Source: Oligoflexia bacterium (lineage in GTDB: Bacteria; Bdellovibrionota; Bdellovibrionia; Bdellovibrionales; Bdellovibrionaceae). From it: a stretch of 64,000 nt of DNA. Position numbers and translations under genes: made by a program. Location of the stretch: NCBI GenBank assembly GCA_016861345.1, contig BOLD01000011.1, positions 51,511 to 115,510 on the forward strand, written 5' to 3'. The notes under the pieces are model-generated. The model did not search any database, was not told the DNA's origin, and saw nothing but the letters and a program-made list of their open reading frames with translations. Every line of letters begins with the position of its first letter. The stretch's first letter is position 1. This document shows positions 1-8,327 of this stretch, piece by piece.

Positions 1-432
1 TTCAAGGGGAATATTGTAAGACCGTAGCGCGCGATTAATGAATTTCACAAGCACAATGGGAACGTTGTGATGAGAGTAAGCGTCCATATTATCAACTTCA
101 GCGACACAGCGATCAACTAGTGATTGAAAGTATTCAGGATCAAGACGATGTACGGTAATTACAAATCCAGGTCCAAAAAAGATAGCGACCTTTCGGGTCA
201 GCTCAACGACTGTATCTGCTCCAGGACTAGCATCCACATCATAAATGCGCACGATAATAAAGGTAATATTTCCGTTCTTTTCATATTTTGGAAGATGAAT
301 AGGGTCTGCACAGTCTTGAACTAAAATGGGGTGAAGTTTGAATTCACGCTGTACGGCATCGAGTTCATCCTTGCTGGGATGAGATAGGTCTAGCCACTTC
401 AGGGTGGGATGTTCAAAGATGGTTCGCCTCAT
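1..432 (-). CDS. corA: CorA-type Mg2+/Co2+ channel, N-terminal part (runs off left edge)
   Basis: First 144 codons of a CorA-family divalent-cation channel; the remainder lies beyond base 1. Reading leftward from the ATG at 430-432 the protein starts MRRTIFEH and shows the family's soluble-domain landmarks: W13-x-DL, HPSKDEL, FKLHPILVQDC, HLPKYE, the strand FIIVRIYD and GPGFVITVH. The two C-terminal membrane helices with the GMN motif would be off the window and cannot be checked. No convincing Shine-Dalgarno precedes the ATG, so the exact start is uncertain. It follows the lipoprotein gene at 498-1577 on the same strand after a 65-base gap. Family assignment is from motif pattern; ion specificity is not visible. 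Confidence 0.8.
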   Translation of the reverse strand, partial: MRRTIFEHPTLKWLDLSHPSKDELDAVQREFKLHPILVQDCADPIHLPKYEKNGNITFIIVRIYDVDASPGADTVVELTRKVAIFFGPGFVITVHRLDPEYFQSLVDRCVAEVDNMDAYSHHNVPIVLVKFINRALRSYNIPLE

Positions 433-497
433 AAAGGGGCATCGGTTAAGTCTGAGAAAAACTTAAATTATAGACATAATAGATAAAGGTCGAGATA

Positions 498-1577
498 TCA
501 GTTTGCTACAGTCATGGCTGAAACACATCTTGTAAATGCACTTTGGGATATGAACGGTATTGATGTGGCTCGGGAGAGAGTTTTTGTTGAAGAATTGTAA
601 GAAAATTTTTCGATGTTATTGTAACTGGAAATGGCGTTTGCAACATAAACAGAACCTGTTGCCGTGTCCTCAACCATTCTGGAGGGGCCCATGACCACTG
701 CGAAATTGTTATAAGCGGCAGTAGCATTGGAAATAGTATTTAAGTTAGCATCCACATCATATGAATAGATCAGGTTACTCGTACTTGTCGTGCTTCCATA
801 AGCAATGAGTAAATGTCCAGATGAGTGTAGAAGGGCAGAGGTTGGTAATGCTGTTGTGGCTGGAGCAGCTACAGTGGTTAGACAATCAGCAGTGGATGCG
901 TAGCCTGATGCTGATATCAAAACGGTTTTATTATTCGGTGTTGCTGCCGCGTGGGTATAGAGGATCTTTCCATCGCCGATTGTTGTAAGGGATGAGACTA
1001 ATGTATTTGTTGTAGCACAGGTTGACCCTGGGGCATTGACAAAGGGGCTTGCTCCTGACGTAACTCTCGATTTGGCCGAGTTAAATTTTTCAATGGCAGA
1101 TGATTTGCTGACGAGAATACTTCCATCTCCGAGAAGAGCCATATCTCTTCCAACAGCACTAAGCGCTGTTGAGTTGGTGATATAGGACGTGTATCCGGAG
1201 CCATCCTTGTTCACAATATCAATTCTGCGTCCACCTGCATTTTCAACGAGAACGAGTACGCGATTGTCGTCAAAATTCTGAATTGCCACTGGCATATCTC
1301 CAGGAGATGCTGTGTTGTAATCCATGACAATACTATCCATAGATCCGGTATCAATATTGTATCGAACTATCGTTCCAATTCCAGTTGATGTTGTTACACC
1401 TCCGCCGTAGCAGGATCCGCTAGCAACGTAGAGAAACTTCTGGTCAACAGGGGGTGAGCTTGGTGTAGATGGAGCCGTTGATGCCGAGTCAGTCGAGCTT
1501 GCGGACTTTTTCTTATCGCAGGCAGATAGAACCATGACAAAAGACAATATCAGTATCGTAAATAAACTGGTTTTCAT
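498..1577 (-). CDS. Secreted lipoprotein, probably beta-propeller-like, unknown function
   Basis: A 359-residue exported lipoprotein. Residues 1-19 form a signal peptide and VLSAC gives a lipobox with lipidated Cys20. Asp21 at position +2 would mean inner-membrane retention under the enterobacterial Lol rule, which may not hold here. A low-complexity Ser/Thr/Pro linker (about 25-45) follows. The rest is rich in repeated short strands (LYVASG, RVLVLV, GSILVS, GKILYTH, GSVYVAN), suggesting a WD40/NHL-like propeller, with scattered Cys that may form disulfides. Start is fixed by a strong GAGGAGG ribosome site a few bases upstream. It diverges from the beta-barrel gene at 1727 across a shared promoter region with sigma-28-like elements. 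No function recognised. Confidence 0.85.
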   Translation of the reverse strand: MKTSLFTILILSFVMVLSACDKKKSASSTDSASTAPSTPSSPPVDQKFLYVASGSCYGGGVTTSTGIGTIVRYNIDTGSMDSIVMDYNTASPGDMPVAIQNFDDNRVLVLVENAGGRRIDIVNKDGSGYTSYITNSTALSAVGRDMALLGDGSILVSKSSAIEKFNSAKSRVTSGASPFVNAPGSTCATTNTLVSSLTTIGDGKILYTHAAATPNNKTVLISASGYASTADCLTTVAAPATTALPTSALLHSSGHLLIAYGSTTSTSNLIYSYDVDANLNTISNATAAYNNFAVVMGPSRMVEDTATGSVYVANAISSYNNIEKFSYNSSTKTLSRATSIPFISQSAFTRCVSAMTVAN

Positions 1578-1605
1578 ATACTAGCCCTCCTCAGCTCTGG
1601 TTATT

Positions 1606-1632
1606 TATTCGGCATTTCTTTGCCAAATCTTA
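1606..1632 (-). promoter_or_regulatory. Sigma-28 (FliA)-like promoter for the lipoprotein gene
   Basis: On the minus strand TAAGATTT (1625-1632), an 11-base spacer and GCCGAATA (1606-1613) match the FliA consensus TAAAGTTT-N11-GCCGATAA at 6/8 in each half. Predicted transcription would begin about 20 bases before the ATG at 1577, leaving room for the GAGGAGG ribosome site. Read by eye; no scoring matrix was run. Confidence 0.5.
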
Positions 1633-1657
1633 AGTTTTTTTGAAATAATCTTAAGTT
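1626..1657. repeat. Tandem direct repeat AATCTTAAGTT, 21-base period
   Basis: The 11-mer AATCTTAAGTT occurs at 1626-1636 and again at 1647-1657, 21 bases apart (two helical turns), between two divergent genes. Each copy contains the palindrome CTTAAG. The copies overlap the -35 parts of the two divergent sigma-28-like promoters, so the repetition may simply reflect two promoter elements, or a pair of activator sites on one face of the helix. Confidence 0.6.
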
Positions 1658-1678
1658 ATTCTTATCCTTTTCCGATAT
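1652..1678 (+). promoter_or_regulatory. Sigma-28 (FliA)-like promoter for the beta-barrel gene
   Basis: TAAGTTAT (1652-1659), an 11-base spacer and TCCGATAT (1671-1678) match TAAAGTTT-N11-GCCGATAA at 5/8 and 6/8. It would start a transcript about 40 bases before the ATG at 1727. It is weaker alone, but it faces a similar element of the same type driving the opposite gene. Confidence 0.42.
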
Positions 1679-1726
1679 TAATGATCAGAACTGAGACAGT
1701 TAGTGGAGTAATTTGAGAAGTGTCTT

Positions 1727-2362
1727 ATGTTGATATCATTTTGTGTGGGTCTTTATTTGAGATTCTCTATCCTTGTTGTGATGGGGTTGTTTCCGGTCTA
1801 TTTACAGGCTGGGGTCTCGGATGTTTTTACTAAGGCAAAATACAGATTCGCTCTTGATTATTACCAATTTAATTCTGACGCGATCTATGGGTTGGGCTCG
1901 AGCACCATTGGCTACGGAGGATTAATTGGTCTTCAGTACGGCACTGGTCGGTTTCGTGGAGCTCTCGATTTGACAGGGATTTATGTCTCTGGTGTTGAAC
2001 AGTTTCAAGACGGGTCCGTTCAGAGGAAGCTTGATGTGAATGGCTTATTGTTGGGAATAGCTCCAGGTTTTTATTTGGATCTGCTTGGAAGTACAAATTC
2101 CAAGGCTACCTTAACCTTTTCAGCTAATGGAGTGGCAGAGTACACTTATTTAAAGCTTCCGGTCGATGCGACTCTGACAAATATTGCTCAAACGGATAAT
2201 GGAGTTTTTGTTGGCTACAGTGTGGGTCTGGGGCTTCAGTGGAAGATCTTTTCTAAACCCACAGTGATTGAGGCTCGGTACCGTTCATTGACAGGAAAAA
2301 TATTTGAGCGGTCAGATTATTCGACCTCTGGTCTAGGGGTTCGATTTGGAGTTCAGTATTAA
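1727..2362 (+). CDS. Predicted outer-membrane beta-barrel protein
   Basis: A 211-residue protein with an N-terminal export signal (hydrophobic core about residues 8-28, likely cleavage after LQA). The mature part alternates hydrophobic and polar residues in Gly/Tyr-rich strands (SSTIGYGGLIGLQYG, GVFVGYSVGLGLQW) and ends RFGVQY, a terminal aromatic residue typical of BAM-inserted barrels. The size fits an 8-stranded OmpA/OmpW-like barrel. GAGAAG at 1715-1720 serves as ribosome site. It is transcribed away from the lipoprotein gene at 498-1577; both carry sigma-28-like promoter elements. No specific family recognised, and a porin role is not claimed. Confidence 0.75.
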   Translation: MLISFCVGLYLRFSILVVMGLFPVYLQAGVSDVFTKAKYRFALDYYQFNSDAIYGLGSSTIGYGGLIGLQYGTGRFRGALDLTGIYVSGVEQFQDGSVQRKLDVNGLLLGIAPGFYLDLLGSTNSKATLTFSANGVAEYTYLKLPVDATLTNIAQTDNGVFVGYSVGLGLQWKIFSKPTVIEARYRSLTGKIFERSDYSTSGLGVRFGVQY

Positions 2363-2443
2363 GTTTTCCCTATGAATTAATTCAATCTTGAGGCATAGCT
2401 CAGCTTTATCAATATTAATGTAAATCCTAGACCTTTTTCTGTC

Positions 2444-2470
2444 TCAAGTTGGGACGATAATAACCGATAA
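2444..2470 (+). promoter_or_regulatory. Sigma-28 (FliA)-like promoter ahead of the small membrane protein
   Basis: TCAAGTTG (2444-2451), 11 bases, then ACCGATAA (2463-2470) match the FliA consensus at 6/8 and 7/8. The -10 box ends only six bases before the ATG at 2477, so a transcript from here would be essentially leaderless, and AAGGA (the apparent ribosome site) overlaps the -10 box. Either the mRNA is leaderless or the match is fortuitous. Confidence 0.4.
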
Positions 2471-2476
2471 GGATTC

Positions 2477-2704
2477 ATGGTTAACGCAATACTTTCTATT
2501 TTATCAGTGCTTCTTTTTTGTTTTTGTTGCCATCAATTTATAAAAGTTGTGGTGACTCCTCAACCAAGATTGAATGCGACGGGGTATTCAAGAACAGCTC
2601 TCAATATGAAGCGCATCTATGTGATTTTCTCTTGGGGCACGATGACAGGAGTCTTTCTCTTAGGTCTTGTTGTTTCCTTTTATCAGGTCTACACTCAGCT
2701 CTAA
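2477..2704 (+). CDS. Small two-helix membrane protein, unknown
   Basis: A 75-residue protein with two hydrophobic segments (about residues 3-26 and 48-71) joined by a short basic loop (TPQPRLNATGYSRTALNMKR), so probably an inner-membrane hairpin protein. ATG follows AAGGA by a few bases. It ends 15 bases before the aldehyde dehydrogenase ATG, suggesting co-transcription. No recognised family. A second frame (2518-2739) overlaps it but lacks a start signal and runs into the dehydrogenase, so I treat it as spurious. The gene carries a sigma-28-like element directly upstream. Confidence 0.65.
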   Translation: MVNAILSILSVLLFCFCCHQFIKVVVTPQPRLNATGYSRTALNMKRIYVIFSWGTMTGVFLLGLVVSFYQVYTQL

Positions 2705-2719
2705 AGGAAGAGCTTGAGT

Positions 2720-4096
2720 ATGACATTTCAGACCACTAATCCAGCAACTGGTGAATTTTTAAAAGAATATAATTATGATACTCTTGCTCAGGGGCAAGAA
2801 AAGTTACATCAACTTCATAAGTCTTTTCAGAATTACAGAACTTTCACGATCAATGAAAGATCTCAGTTGTTACTCAGGCTAGCAAAGTCTCTTCGAAATC
2901 ATTCCGAAGAATTGGCAAATCAAGCCAGTCTTGAGATGGGCAAAACTCTTGCAGAGGCTAGGGCTGAAGTTGAAAAATGCGCCCAAACGGCAGAGTATTT
3001 TGCTGAAAATCTTGTTGGTTTTCTGAAACCAGATCAGATCAATTTTGGTGATCAAAAAAACTGGATAATAAAAGAGCCTCTGGGGATTATTTTGGCTATT
3101 ATGCCATGGAATTTTCCCTACTGGCAGGTAATTCGCTTTGCTGTACCCGCTCTGGGGGCCGGTAATGTCATTTTGATGAAGCACTCAGATCTCACGGCTG
3201 GTTGTGCAGAAAAAATTGAAAAAGTTTTTTTAGAAGCATCTCAGGGAATAACCCTTCTTGTGAATTCTCATTTGGATCATGATTCTGTTCAAAGAATGAT
3301 GGGCGATTCTCAGATCCGTGGGGTGACCTTTACAGGTTCAACCCGTGGTGGGTGTGCTGTTGGTGAGAGAGCAGGAGTGCATTTGAAAAAAACTGTGCTT
3401 GAGCTTGGTGGCTCAGATCCTTATCTTGTGCTGAGTGATGCGGATATTCACTGGGCTGCAGTGACTTGCGCAAAGTCTCGAATGGTGAACAATGGGCAGT
3501 CCTGTGTCGCCGCAAAAAGGTTTATCGTCCATCAATCTGTCTATGAAGATTTTAAAATTCAGTTTACTCAAGAATTAAAATCCTATTCTTATGGTTCTCC
3601 ATTTGATCCAACTTCTAAGGTTGGTTCTCTGGCCCATCATAAATTTCAAACTCAACTTCATTTGCAGGTTCAGTCCTTGATTCAAAATAAGAAGAACCAT
3701 CTTGTTTTTGGTGGAACAGTCCCTGAAGAAAAAGGGGCTTATTATCCAGTTACCCTAATTGATATGGACAGTGAGTCAATGACTCAAGAAGAGTTTTTTG
3801 GGCCAGTGGCGCTAATCTGGAAAGTGCAGACTGACGAAGAAGCCATCCAGCTTGCAAACCAATCTATTTATGGATTGGGTGGGGCACTTTTCTCAAAAGA
3901 TATTGAGAAAGCAAAAAGATTAGCTCTTGAGCTTGAGTGTGGATTTGTTGCAATCAATGATATGGTCAGATCAGATCCAAGAATTCCCTTTGGTGGTGTC
4001 AAGCAGTCAGGGTTTGGAAGAGAACTCAGTGGTTACGGGCTTCAAGAGTTTTGCAATGTGAAAACACTTACGCTGAAAAATTCATCAGTCAGTTGA
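2720..4096 (+). CDS. NAD(P)-dependent aldehyde dehydrogenase, succinate-semialdehyde dehydrogenase type (Sad/YneI-like)
   Basis: A 458-residue aldehyde dehydrogenase oxidising an aldehyde to the acid with NAD(P)+ in the cytosol. Landmarks: NPATGE near the N-terminus, MPWNFPYWQV, FTGSTRGG, LELGGSDP with general base Glu228, NNGQSCVAAKRF with nucleophile Cys262, EEFFGPVA and FGGVKQSGFGRE. Length and motif wording are closest to E. coli Sad (YneI), so succinate semialdehyde is the likely substrate, but substrate cannot be read from sequence. The ATG at 2720 lies 9 bases after AAAGGAAG; an in-frame TTG at 2714 is too close to it. The 3' end overlaps the convergent gene at 4085 by 12 bases. Confidence 0.9.
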   Translation: MTFQTTNPATGEFLKEYNYDTLAQGQEKLHQLHKSFQNYRTFTINERSQLLLRLAKSLRNHSEELANQASLEMGKTLAEARAEVEKCAQTAEYFAENLVGFLKPDQINFGDQKNWIIKEPLGIILAIMPWNFPYWQVIRFAVPALGAGNVILMKHSDLTAGCAEKIEKVFLEASQGITLLVNSHLDHDSVQRMMGDSQIRGVTFTGSTRGGCAVGERAGVHLKKTVLELGGSDPYLVLSDADIHWAAVTCAKSRMVNNGQSCVAAKRFIVHQSVYEDFKIQFTQELKSYSYGSPFDPTSKVGSLAHHKFQTQLHLQVQSLIQNKKNHLVFGGTVPEEKGAYYPVTLIDMDSESMTQEEFFGPVALIWKVQTDEEAIQLANQSIYGLGGALFSKDIEKAKRLALELECGFVAINDMVRSDPRIPFGGVKQSGFGRELSGYGLQEFCNVKTLTLKNSSVS

Positions 4097-4681
4097 AATG
4101 CTTTGATCTTGTTCAAGATTTTTACCAAAAATCTTTGAGTCCACAAGGCTAGCAGCCTGGTCTAAATCCATAGGATTTCCAGAGTCACTTTGGTTTCCGT
4201 TGATGTAGTTTCTTTCATTTAAGAAATTTTCTGGTTTTTCAGGTTTCAGAACGCCAGAGTAGTTCATATAATTTTGCATGACTTCAAGTGGATTCTCATT
4301 GGGCTCGACGGCTTCTTTCAGAATATGAGCCATATTTTCGAGAAACTGACCATCCCGGGTAAAGGCTTTGTTTTTCTGGCTTTGGCTAGTCTCGAGCATG
4401 TTTTCAATGATGTTATCAAAGGATTGTTTATTGATGGTTTGTTGTTGGCGAGATTGGACGTGAAAAATGACCCGATCAATGAGTTCTTTTCTGGTGTCTA
4501 GCTCTAAAGTTTTTGTTCTTTCTGTTAATTCGGGATTATCAAGATCCTCGGATATTTTTGAGTTAAGTTCAATACGCCAGTTTTGGAGAAAACGAACAGC
4601 ATCAGATTTGGACAGGGGCCCGGCCTGTGTCTGAAGGGAGAAGAGGGCTGTCAGAAAGAGAATTAAAAGGCGAATCTGCAT
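4085..4681 (-). CDS. Exported hypothetical protein
   Basis: About 198 residues from the ATG at 4679-4681, beginning MQIRLLILFLTALFSLQTQAG, a clear signal peptide with cleavage after TQA. The mature part is helical and charged (KSDAVRFLQNWRIELNSKI and onwards) and ends acidic, with no Cys and no membrane segment, so a soluble periplasmic protein is likely. The frame stays open upstream to an ATG at 4762, which would put 27 hydrophilic residues before the signal peptide; I prefer the shorter form. Its end overlaps the aldehyde dehydrogenase end (4085-4096). No family recognised. Confidence 0.6.
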   Translation of the reverse strand: MQIRLLILFLTALFSLQTQAGPLSKSDAVRFLQNWRIELNSKISEDLDNPELTERTKTLELDTRKELIDRVIFHVQSRQQQTINKQSFDNIIENMLETSQSQKNKAFTRDGQFLENMAHILKEAVEPNENPLEVMQNYMNYSGVLKPEKPENFLNERNYINGNQSDSGNPMDLDQAASLVDSKIFGKNLEQDQSISTD

Positions 4682-4701
4682 AGGACTTGAGTTTACCAGA
4701 T

Positions 4702-4737
4702 TCGACACAGTGAGAGAGAGAGATTTATCAGTGTCGA
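4702..4737. repeat. Inverted repeat TCGACAC/GTGTCGA between divergent genes
   Basis: Perfect 7-base arms at 4702-4708 and 4731-4737 flank 22 bases that include a (GA)6 run at 4712-4723. It sits between the divergent genes at 4681 and 4790, directly before a TTGACA box. Candidate operator; the spacing is too long for a tight dimer site, so a looping or RNA hairpin role is equally possible. Confidence 0.4.
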
Positions 4738-4742
4738 TAGAA

Positions 4743-4771
4743 TTGACAGATAGTCTTTTCATGAATAGGAC
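4743..4771 (+). promoter_or_regulatory. Sigma-70-like promoter for the 4790 gene
   Basis: Perfect -35 TTGACA at 4743-4748, 17-base spacer, poor -10 TAGGAC at 4766-4771. A transcript would begin near 4778, ahead of the AAGGGGG ribosome site (4779-4784 region). The strong -35 with weak -10 suggests an activated promoter. Confidence 0.4.
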
Positions 4772-4789
4772 TAAATCAAGGGGGTTTCC

Positions 4790-5260
4790 ATGTTTAAATT
4801 CTTATTAGCATTTTTATTCGCGTCTTCAGCTTTTGCAGTTGAATATCTCGAGGTGGACACAGTTTATCGATTGAATGAAAAAGGCGAGAAAAGTTTTCGA
4901 ATGGATTTCGATTCTGAAGGTCAGAAAATGGTCGCGACTTTGGGGCTTGAGATAATAAACCCCGAAGTTTTAAACCAGTCTGGTTATGATTTGAGTCGGG
5001 CTGAATCTTACAGAATTGCCTTCCCTTCTGAAGCAATGGGTTGTGAGTTGGTTTCTGCAGGTGGGCAGATGACTGCTGATCCTAAATCTCAAGACAATCA
5101 AGTTATTTTAAAATATGTTGGTTCTGAGTGTGAAGGAATGCGTGATGGATTCCGAGTGAACTTGATGACAACTGTTGTCTTTTACAATGTTCCGACTTTA
5201 AACGGACAAGGGGAAAATGCAGAAGTTCTTCGTGTTCGAGTTTACGATTACGCTCCCTAG
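4790..5260 (+). CDS. Exported hypothetical protein
   Basis: A 156-residue protein starting MFKFLLAFLFASSAFA, a signal peptide cleaved after AFA. The 140-residue mature part is beta-rich with two Cys (in MGCELV and SECEGM) that could form a disulfide and no membrane segment. Ribosome site AAGGGGG precedes the ATG. It ends 13 bases before tilS, so it may be read into the tilS operon, although it has its own promoter-like TTGACA upstream. No family recognised. Confidence 0.7.
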   Translation: MFKFLLAFLFASSAFAVEYLEVDTVYRLNEKGEKSFRMDFDSEGQKMVATLGLEIINPEVLNQSGYDLSRAESYRIAFPSEAMGCELVSAGGQMTADPKSQDNQVILKYVGSECEGMRDGFRVNLMTTVVFYNVPTLNGQGENAEVLRVRVYDYAP

Positions 5261-5273
5261 GGGTTTAAACTAA

Positions 5274-6227
5274 ATGAAGTGGACTCCCTTTGAACATGAT
5301 ATTTATCGGATCCTACAGGATCTTCAGGGGAGTTCAGTTCTTGTTGGTCTTTCTGGTGGGGCAGATTCTGTATGTCTTGCCAATATCTTAAAAACATTCG
5401 AAGTTCCTCTTCAGCTCAAAATTCACTTGATTCATTGTCACCACGGACAATCAAAAGATTCGCAAACACAAATTTTTCGAGATCAGGCGGCTCAGTTTTG
5501 TCAGAATTTTGCTGAAAAACTTCAAATACCGCTTTCTTTTAAACGCTATGATGACACTGAGGAGCTCAATTCAGAATCGAAAATGCGTGATTTTCGCCAC
5601 ACAATCTTTCGTCAGAAGAAGGATGAGTTGGGTTTTCTGTATATAGCGACGGCACATCACCAAGACGATGTGCTTGAAACTCGTCTCATGCGTCTGATTC
5701 GAGGAACAGGGCTTTATGGTCTTGAGGCCATGAGATTTCAACAGGGGAGTATGATTCGCCCCTTATTGAATGTAAGTCGTGATCAAATTTTGAGTTATCT
5801 TCATGAAAAGGGTCTAGTTTATATCGAGGACCCCTCAAATCAAGATCCTGGTTATTTTCGAAACTGGATTCGAAATGAATGGTTGAAATCCCTTGAGGTC
5901 CGGCAGCCTGGGGCAAAGGCTAGTCTTTCTCGATCATTAGAACTGATACTTCAGGAGGTGGATCAGAGGGAAAATCTTGAGTTTGACAGTGAGAATTTGG
6001 CTTATTCCTCTTATCTCACGCTGGACTTGATCCAGAAAAAGACATTGCTTGCGCGTTACATTATGTCCCTTGGCATAAGAAATTATAGTCTAGGTCACAT
6101 CGAGGAAATAATTAAGCAGCTGGACAATTCCGATTCTCGACACAGATTTAGAGTCTGTGGTTTAGAGTGGGCGATTGATGCGGGGCGAATTAGGGCAAAT
6201 CGGAGCAAATCCAGTCCTTCTGTCTAA
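5274..6227 (+). CDS. tilS: tRNA(Ile)-lysidine synthase
   Basis: A 317-residue TilS. It uses ATP to attach lysine to C34 of the CAU-anticodon tRNA(Ile), switching it from Met to Ile identity and AUG to AUA reading. The PP-loop motif SGGADS is at residues 27-32; [30 protein letters not shown] and [13 protein letters not shown] follow, all typical. At 317 residues it is much shorter than the roughly 430-residue E. coli enzyme and appears to lack most of the C-terminal substrate-binding domain, as in other compact TilS proteins. It precedes ftsH, a common bacterial pairing. Confidence 0.93.
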   Translation: MKWTPFEHDIYRILQDLQGSSVLVGLSGGADSVCLANILKTFEVPLQLKIHLIHCHHGQSKDSQTQIFRDQAAQFCQNFAEKLQIPLSFKRYDDTEELNSESKMRDFRHTIFRQKKDELGFLYIATAHHQDDVLETRLMRLIRGTGLYGLEAMRFQQGSMIRPLLNVSRDQILSYLHEKGLVYIEDPSNQDPGYFRNWIRNEWLKSLEVRQPGAKASLSRSLELILQEVDQRENLEFDSENLAYSSYLTLDLIQKKTLLARYIMSLGIRNYSLGHIEEIIKQLDNSDSRHRFRVCGLEWAIDAGRIRANRSKSSPSV

Positions 6228-6281
6228 AATCGGACTATCTGAAAAACAGCAAAATTAAAGCCCTATATTGGGGGCGTTTAG

Positions 6282-6310
6282 TTGTCTCAACATTAGAGAA
6301 ATGGTACACT
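6282..6310 (+). promoter_or_regulatory. Possible sigma-70-like promoter for ftsH
   Basis: TTGTCT (6282-6287), 17-base spacer, TACACT (6305-6310), each 4/6 to consensus, in the 98-base gap between tilS and ftsH. It would give a short leader containing the GGAGG ribosome site. Weak by itself. Confidence 0.3.
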
Positions 6311-6337
6311 TTTTCAAGTGCATCATTGGAGGATGTC

Positions 6338-8296
6338 ATGAAGCAAGCACAAAAAACTCTCGCGCTCTGGTTCTTTCTCGTTATTATCGCTGTTTTCTTA
6401 TTTCAAGCTTATGAAAACCGACATGAAAGAGTGGTGCCTCACTTTAACTATTCAAAGTTCTCTGAAGCTGTAAAGGCTGGAGAAATTCAAAGTGTTACCT
6501 TTCGCCCAGAGTCTGGGGAGATTGTTGGTGAAATTCGTCCCGAGTTTGAAAAGAAATATGAAGGAAAGAAATTTATCATCACGGGTAACACTGGGGATGA
6601 GGGTTATAAATTTCTTGTTTCAAACGGGATTACTCCCAATTATGAACGGGCAGAGTCCAATTCGTTCATTCAATCTTTTCTCGTGAATTGGTTGCCAGTT
6701 TTATTGATCGTAGCGATGTTTATTTTCATCATGCGCCAGATTCAAGTGGGCGGTGGAAAAGCTATGAGTTTTGGTAAGAGCCGGGCTCGATTATTGAATG
6801 AATCAAAAAATAAAGTCATGTTTAAGGATGTGGCCGGTGTGGATGAGGCAAAAGATGAGCTTCAAGAGATCGTCCATTTTTTAAAAGAGCCAAAGAAGTT
6901 CACAAAGCTTGGGGGAAGAATTCCAAAGGGTGTTTTGCTTGTCGGTCCTCCGGGTACGGGTAAGACATTATTAGCCAAGGCAGTTGCCGGAGAAGCTGGG
7001 GTTCCCTTTTTCTCAATTTCTGGTTCTGATTTCGTTGAGATGTTCGTTGGTGTGGGTGCTAGCCGAGTGCGAGATTTGTTTGAACAAGGTAAGAAAAATG
7101 CTCCTTGTTTGATTTTTATCGATGAGATTGATGCTGTCGGAAGACACCGGGGAGCCGGCCTTGGCGGTGGGCATGATGAGCGGGAACAAACGCTCAATCA
7201 GCTTCTGGTTGAGATGGATGGTTTTGAGTCCAATGATGGTGTAATTATCATTGCAGCAACAAACAGACCTGATGTGCTTGATCCGGCACTTCTTCGACCA
7301 GGACGATTTGATCGTCGGGTGATCGTTAACAAACCTGATGTGAACGGAAGAAAGCAAATTCTTGAGGTTCACACAAGTAAGACTCCGCTTGGACCATTTG
7401 TCGACCTAGAGAAAATTGCCAGGGGAACCCCTGGATTTTCAGGAGCTGACCTTGAAAACTTAGTGAACGAGGCTGCGCTGATAGCGGCCCGATCGGATAA
7501 AAAATATCTCGAAAACGAAGACTTTGAAAAAGCTAAAGACAAAGTTCTCATGGGGTCTGAAAGAAAATCCATGGTGATCAGTGATGAGGATAAAAAGGTT
7601 ACTGCTTATCATGAGGCCGGACACACTCTTGTTGGAAAGAAACTTGCTGGTCTTGATCCAATTCATAAGGTGACTATTATTCCTCGAGGTATGGCACTGG
7701 GCGTGACTCAGACGTTGCCGGAAAAGGATAGTTTGAATCTTTCAAAGACAAAGGCTGAGAACATGATTGCCTTTTTATTTGGAGGACGGGCTGCTGAAGA
7801 ATTAATTTTCAAAGACATCACCACGGGCGCAGGAAATGATATTGAACGAGCAACAGAGATTGCGCGCCGTATGGTTTGCGAGTGGGGAATGTCGCCGAAA
7901 CTTGGACCTTTGAAATACGAGAAGCATGATGGGCCTGTATTTTTGGGTATGACTTCGAATAAAACACGAGAGTATTCTGACGCGAAGGCTGAGGAAATCG
8001 ATAAAGAGGTCTTTGATATTATTGATCACGGTTACAAGACAGCTATGACGATTCTTAAGGACCACAACGATGTCCTGGAGCGGTTAGCTCAAGCACTACT
8101 TGATTATGAGACTATTGATGGACACGAGGTCGATATGCTTGTGAATGGTGCAGCAGTTTCAGAGATACGAAAGTATCGATCAAATAAGCAACATGACGGT
8201 GGGATGGGGCCAGGGACTCCAGCCCCTGTAACAGAGGGTAAGGTTATACCAGGAGGTAGTGATCCGGTTGGACAACCAGGGTCAGCGCCAGTTTAA
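6338..8296 (+). CDS. ftsH: ATP-dependent zinc metalloprotease FtsH
   Basis: A 652-residue membrane AAA+ protease that extracts and degrades membrane and short-lived cytosolic proteins as a hexamer. Order: membrane helix at about 8-24, periplasmic domain, second helix at about 117-136, AAA module with Walker A GPPGTGKT (203-210), Walker B IFIDEID, second-region-of-homology arginines in RPGRFDRRV, then the zinc site HEAGH (425-429). The tail is Gly/Pro-rich. The ATG at 6338 is chosen because GGAGG at 6328-6332 precedes it; an in-frame TTG at 6326 overlaps that site. In many bacteria folP lies between ftsH and glmM; here the next gene is cdaA. Confidence 0.97.
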   Translation: MKQAQKTLALWFFLVIIAVFLFQAYENRHERVVPHFNYSKFSEAVKAGEIQSVTFRPESGEIVGEIRPEFEKKYEGKKFIITGNTGDEGYKFLVSNGITPNYERAESNSFIQSFLVNWLPVLLIVAMFIFIMRQIQVGGGKAMSFGKSRARLLNESKNKVMFKDVAGVDEAKDELQEIVHFLKEPKKFTKLGGRIPKGVLLVGPPGTGKTLLAKAVAGEAGVPFFSISGSDFVEMFVGVGASRVRDLFEQGKKNAPCLIFIDEIDAVGRHRGAGLGGGHDEREQTLNQLLVEMDGFESNDGVIIIAATNRPDVLDPALLRPGRFDRRVIVNKPDVNGRKQILEVHTSKTPLGPFVDLEKIARGTPGFSGADLENLVNEAALIAARSDKKYLENEDFEKAKDKVLMGSERKSMVISDEDKKVTAYHEAGHTLVGKKLAGLDPIHKVTIIPRGMALGVTQTLPEKDSLNLSKTKAENMIAFLFGGRAAEELIFKDITTGAGNDIERATEIARRMVCEWGMSPKLGPLKYEKHDGPVFLGMTSNKTREYSDAKAEEIDKEVFDIIDHGYKTAMTILKDHNDVLERLAQALLDYETIDGHEVDMLVNGAAVSEIRKYRSNKQHDGGMGPGTPAPVTEGKVIPGGSDPVGQPGSAPV

Positions 8297-8327
8297 ATTC
8301 ATCCTGAAAAAGTAAAGGGTAGCAGCT

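Noticed and set aside
2518..2739. 73-codon frame overlapping the small membrane protein
   Set aside because: No ribosome site, Cys- and Ser-rich composition, and it overlaps both the better-supported 2477 frame and the dehydrogenase start.
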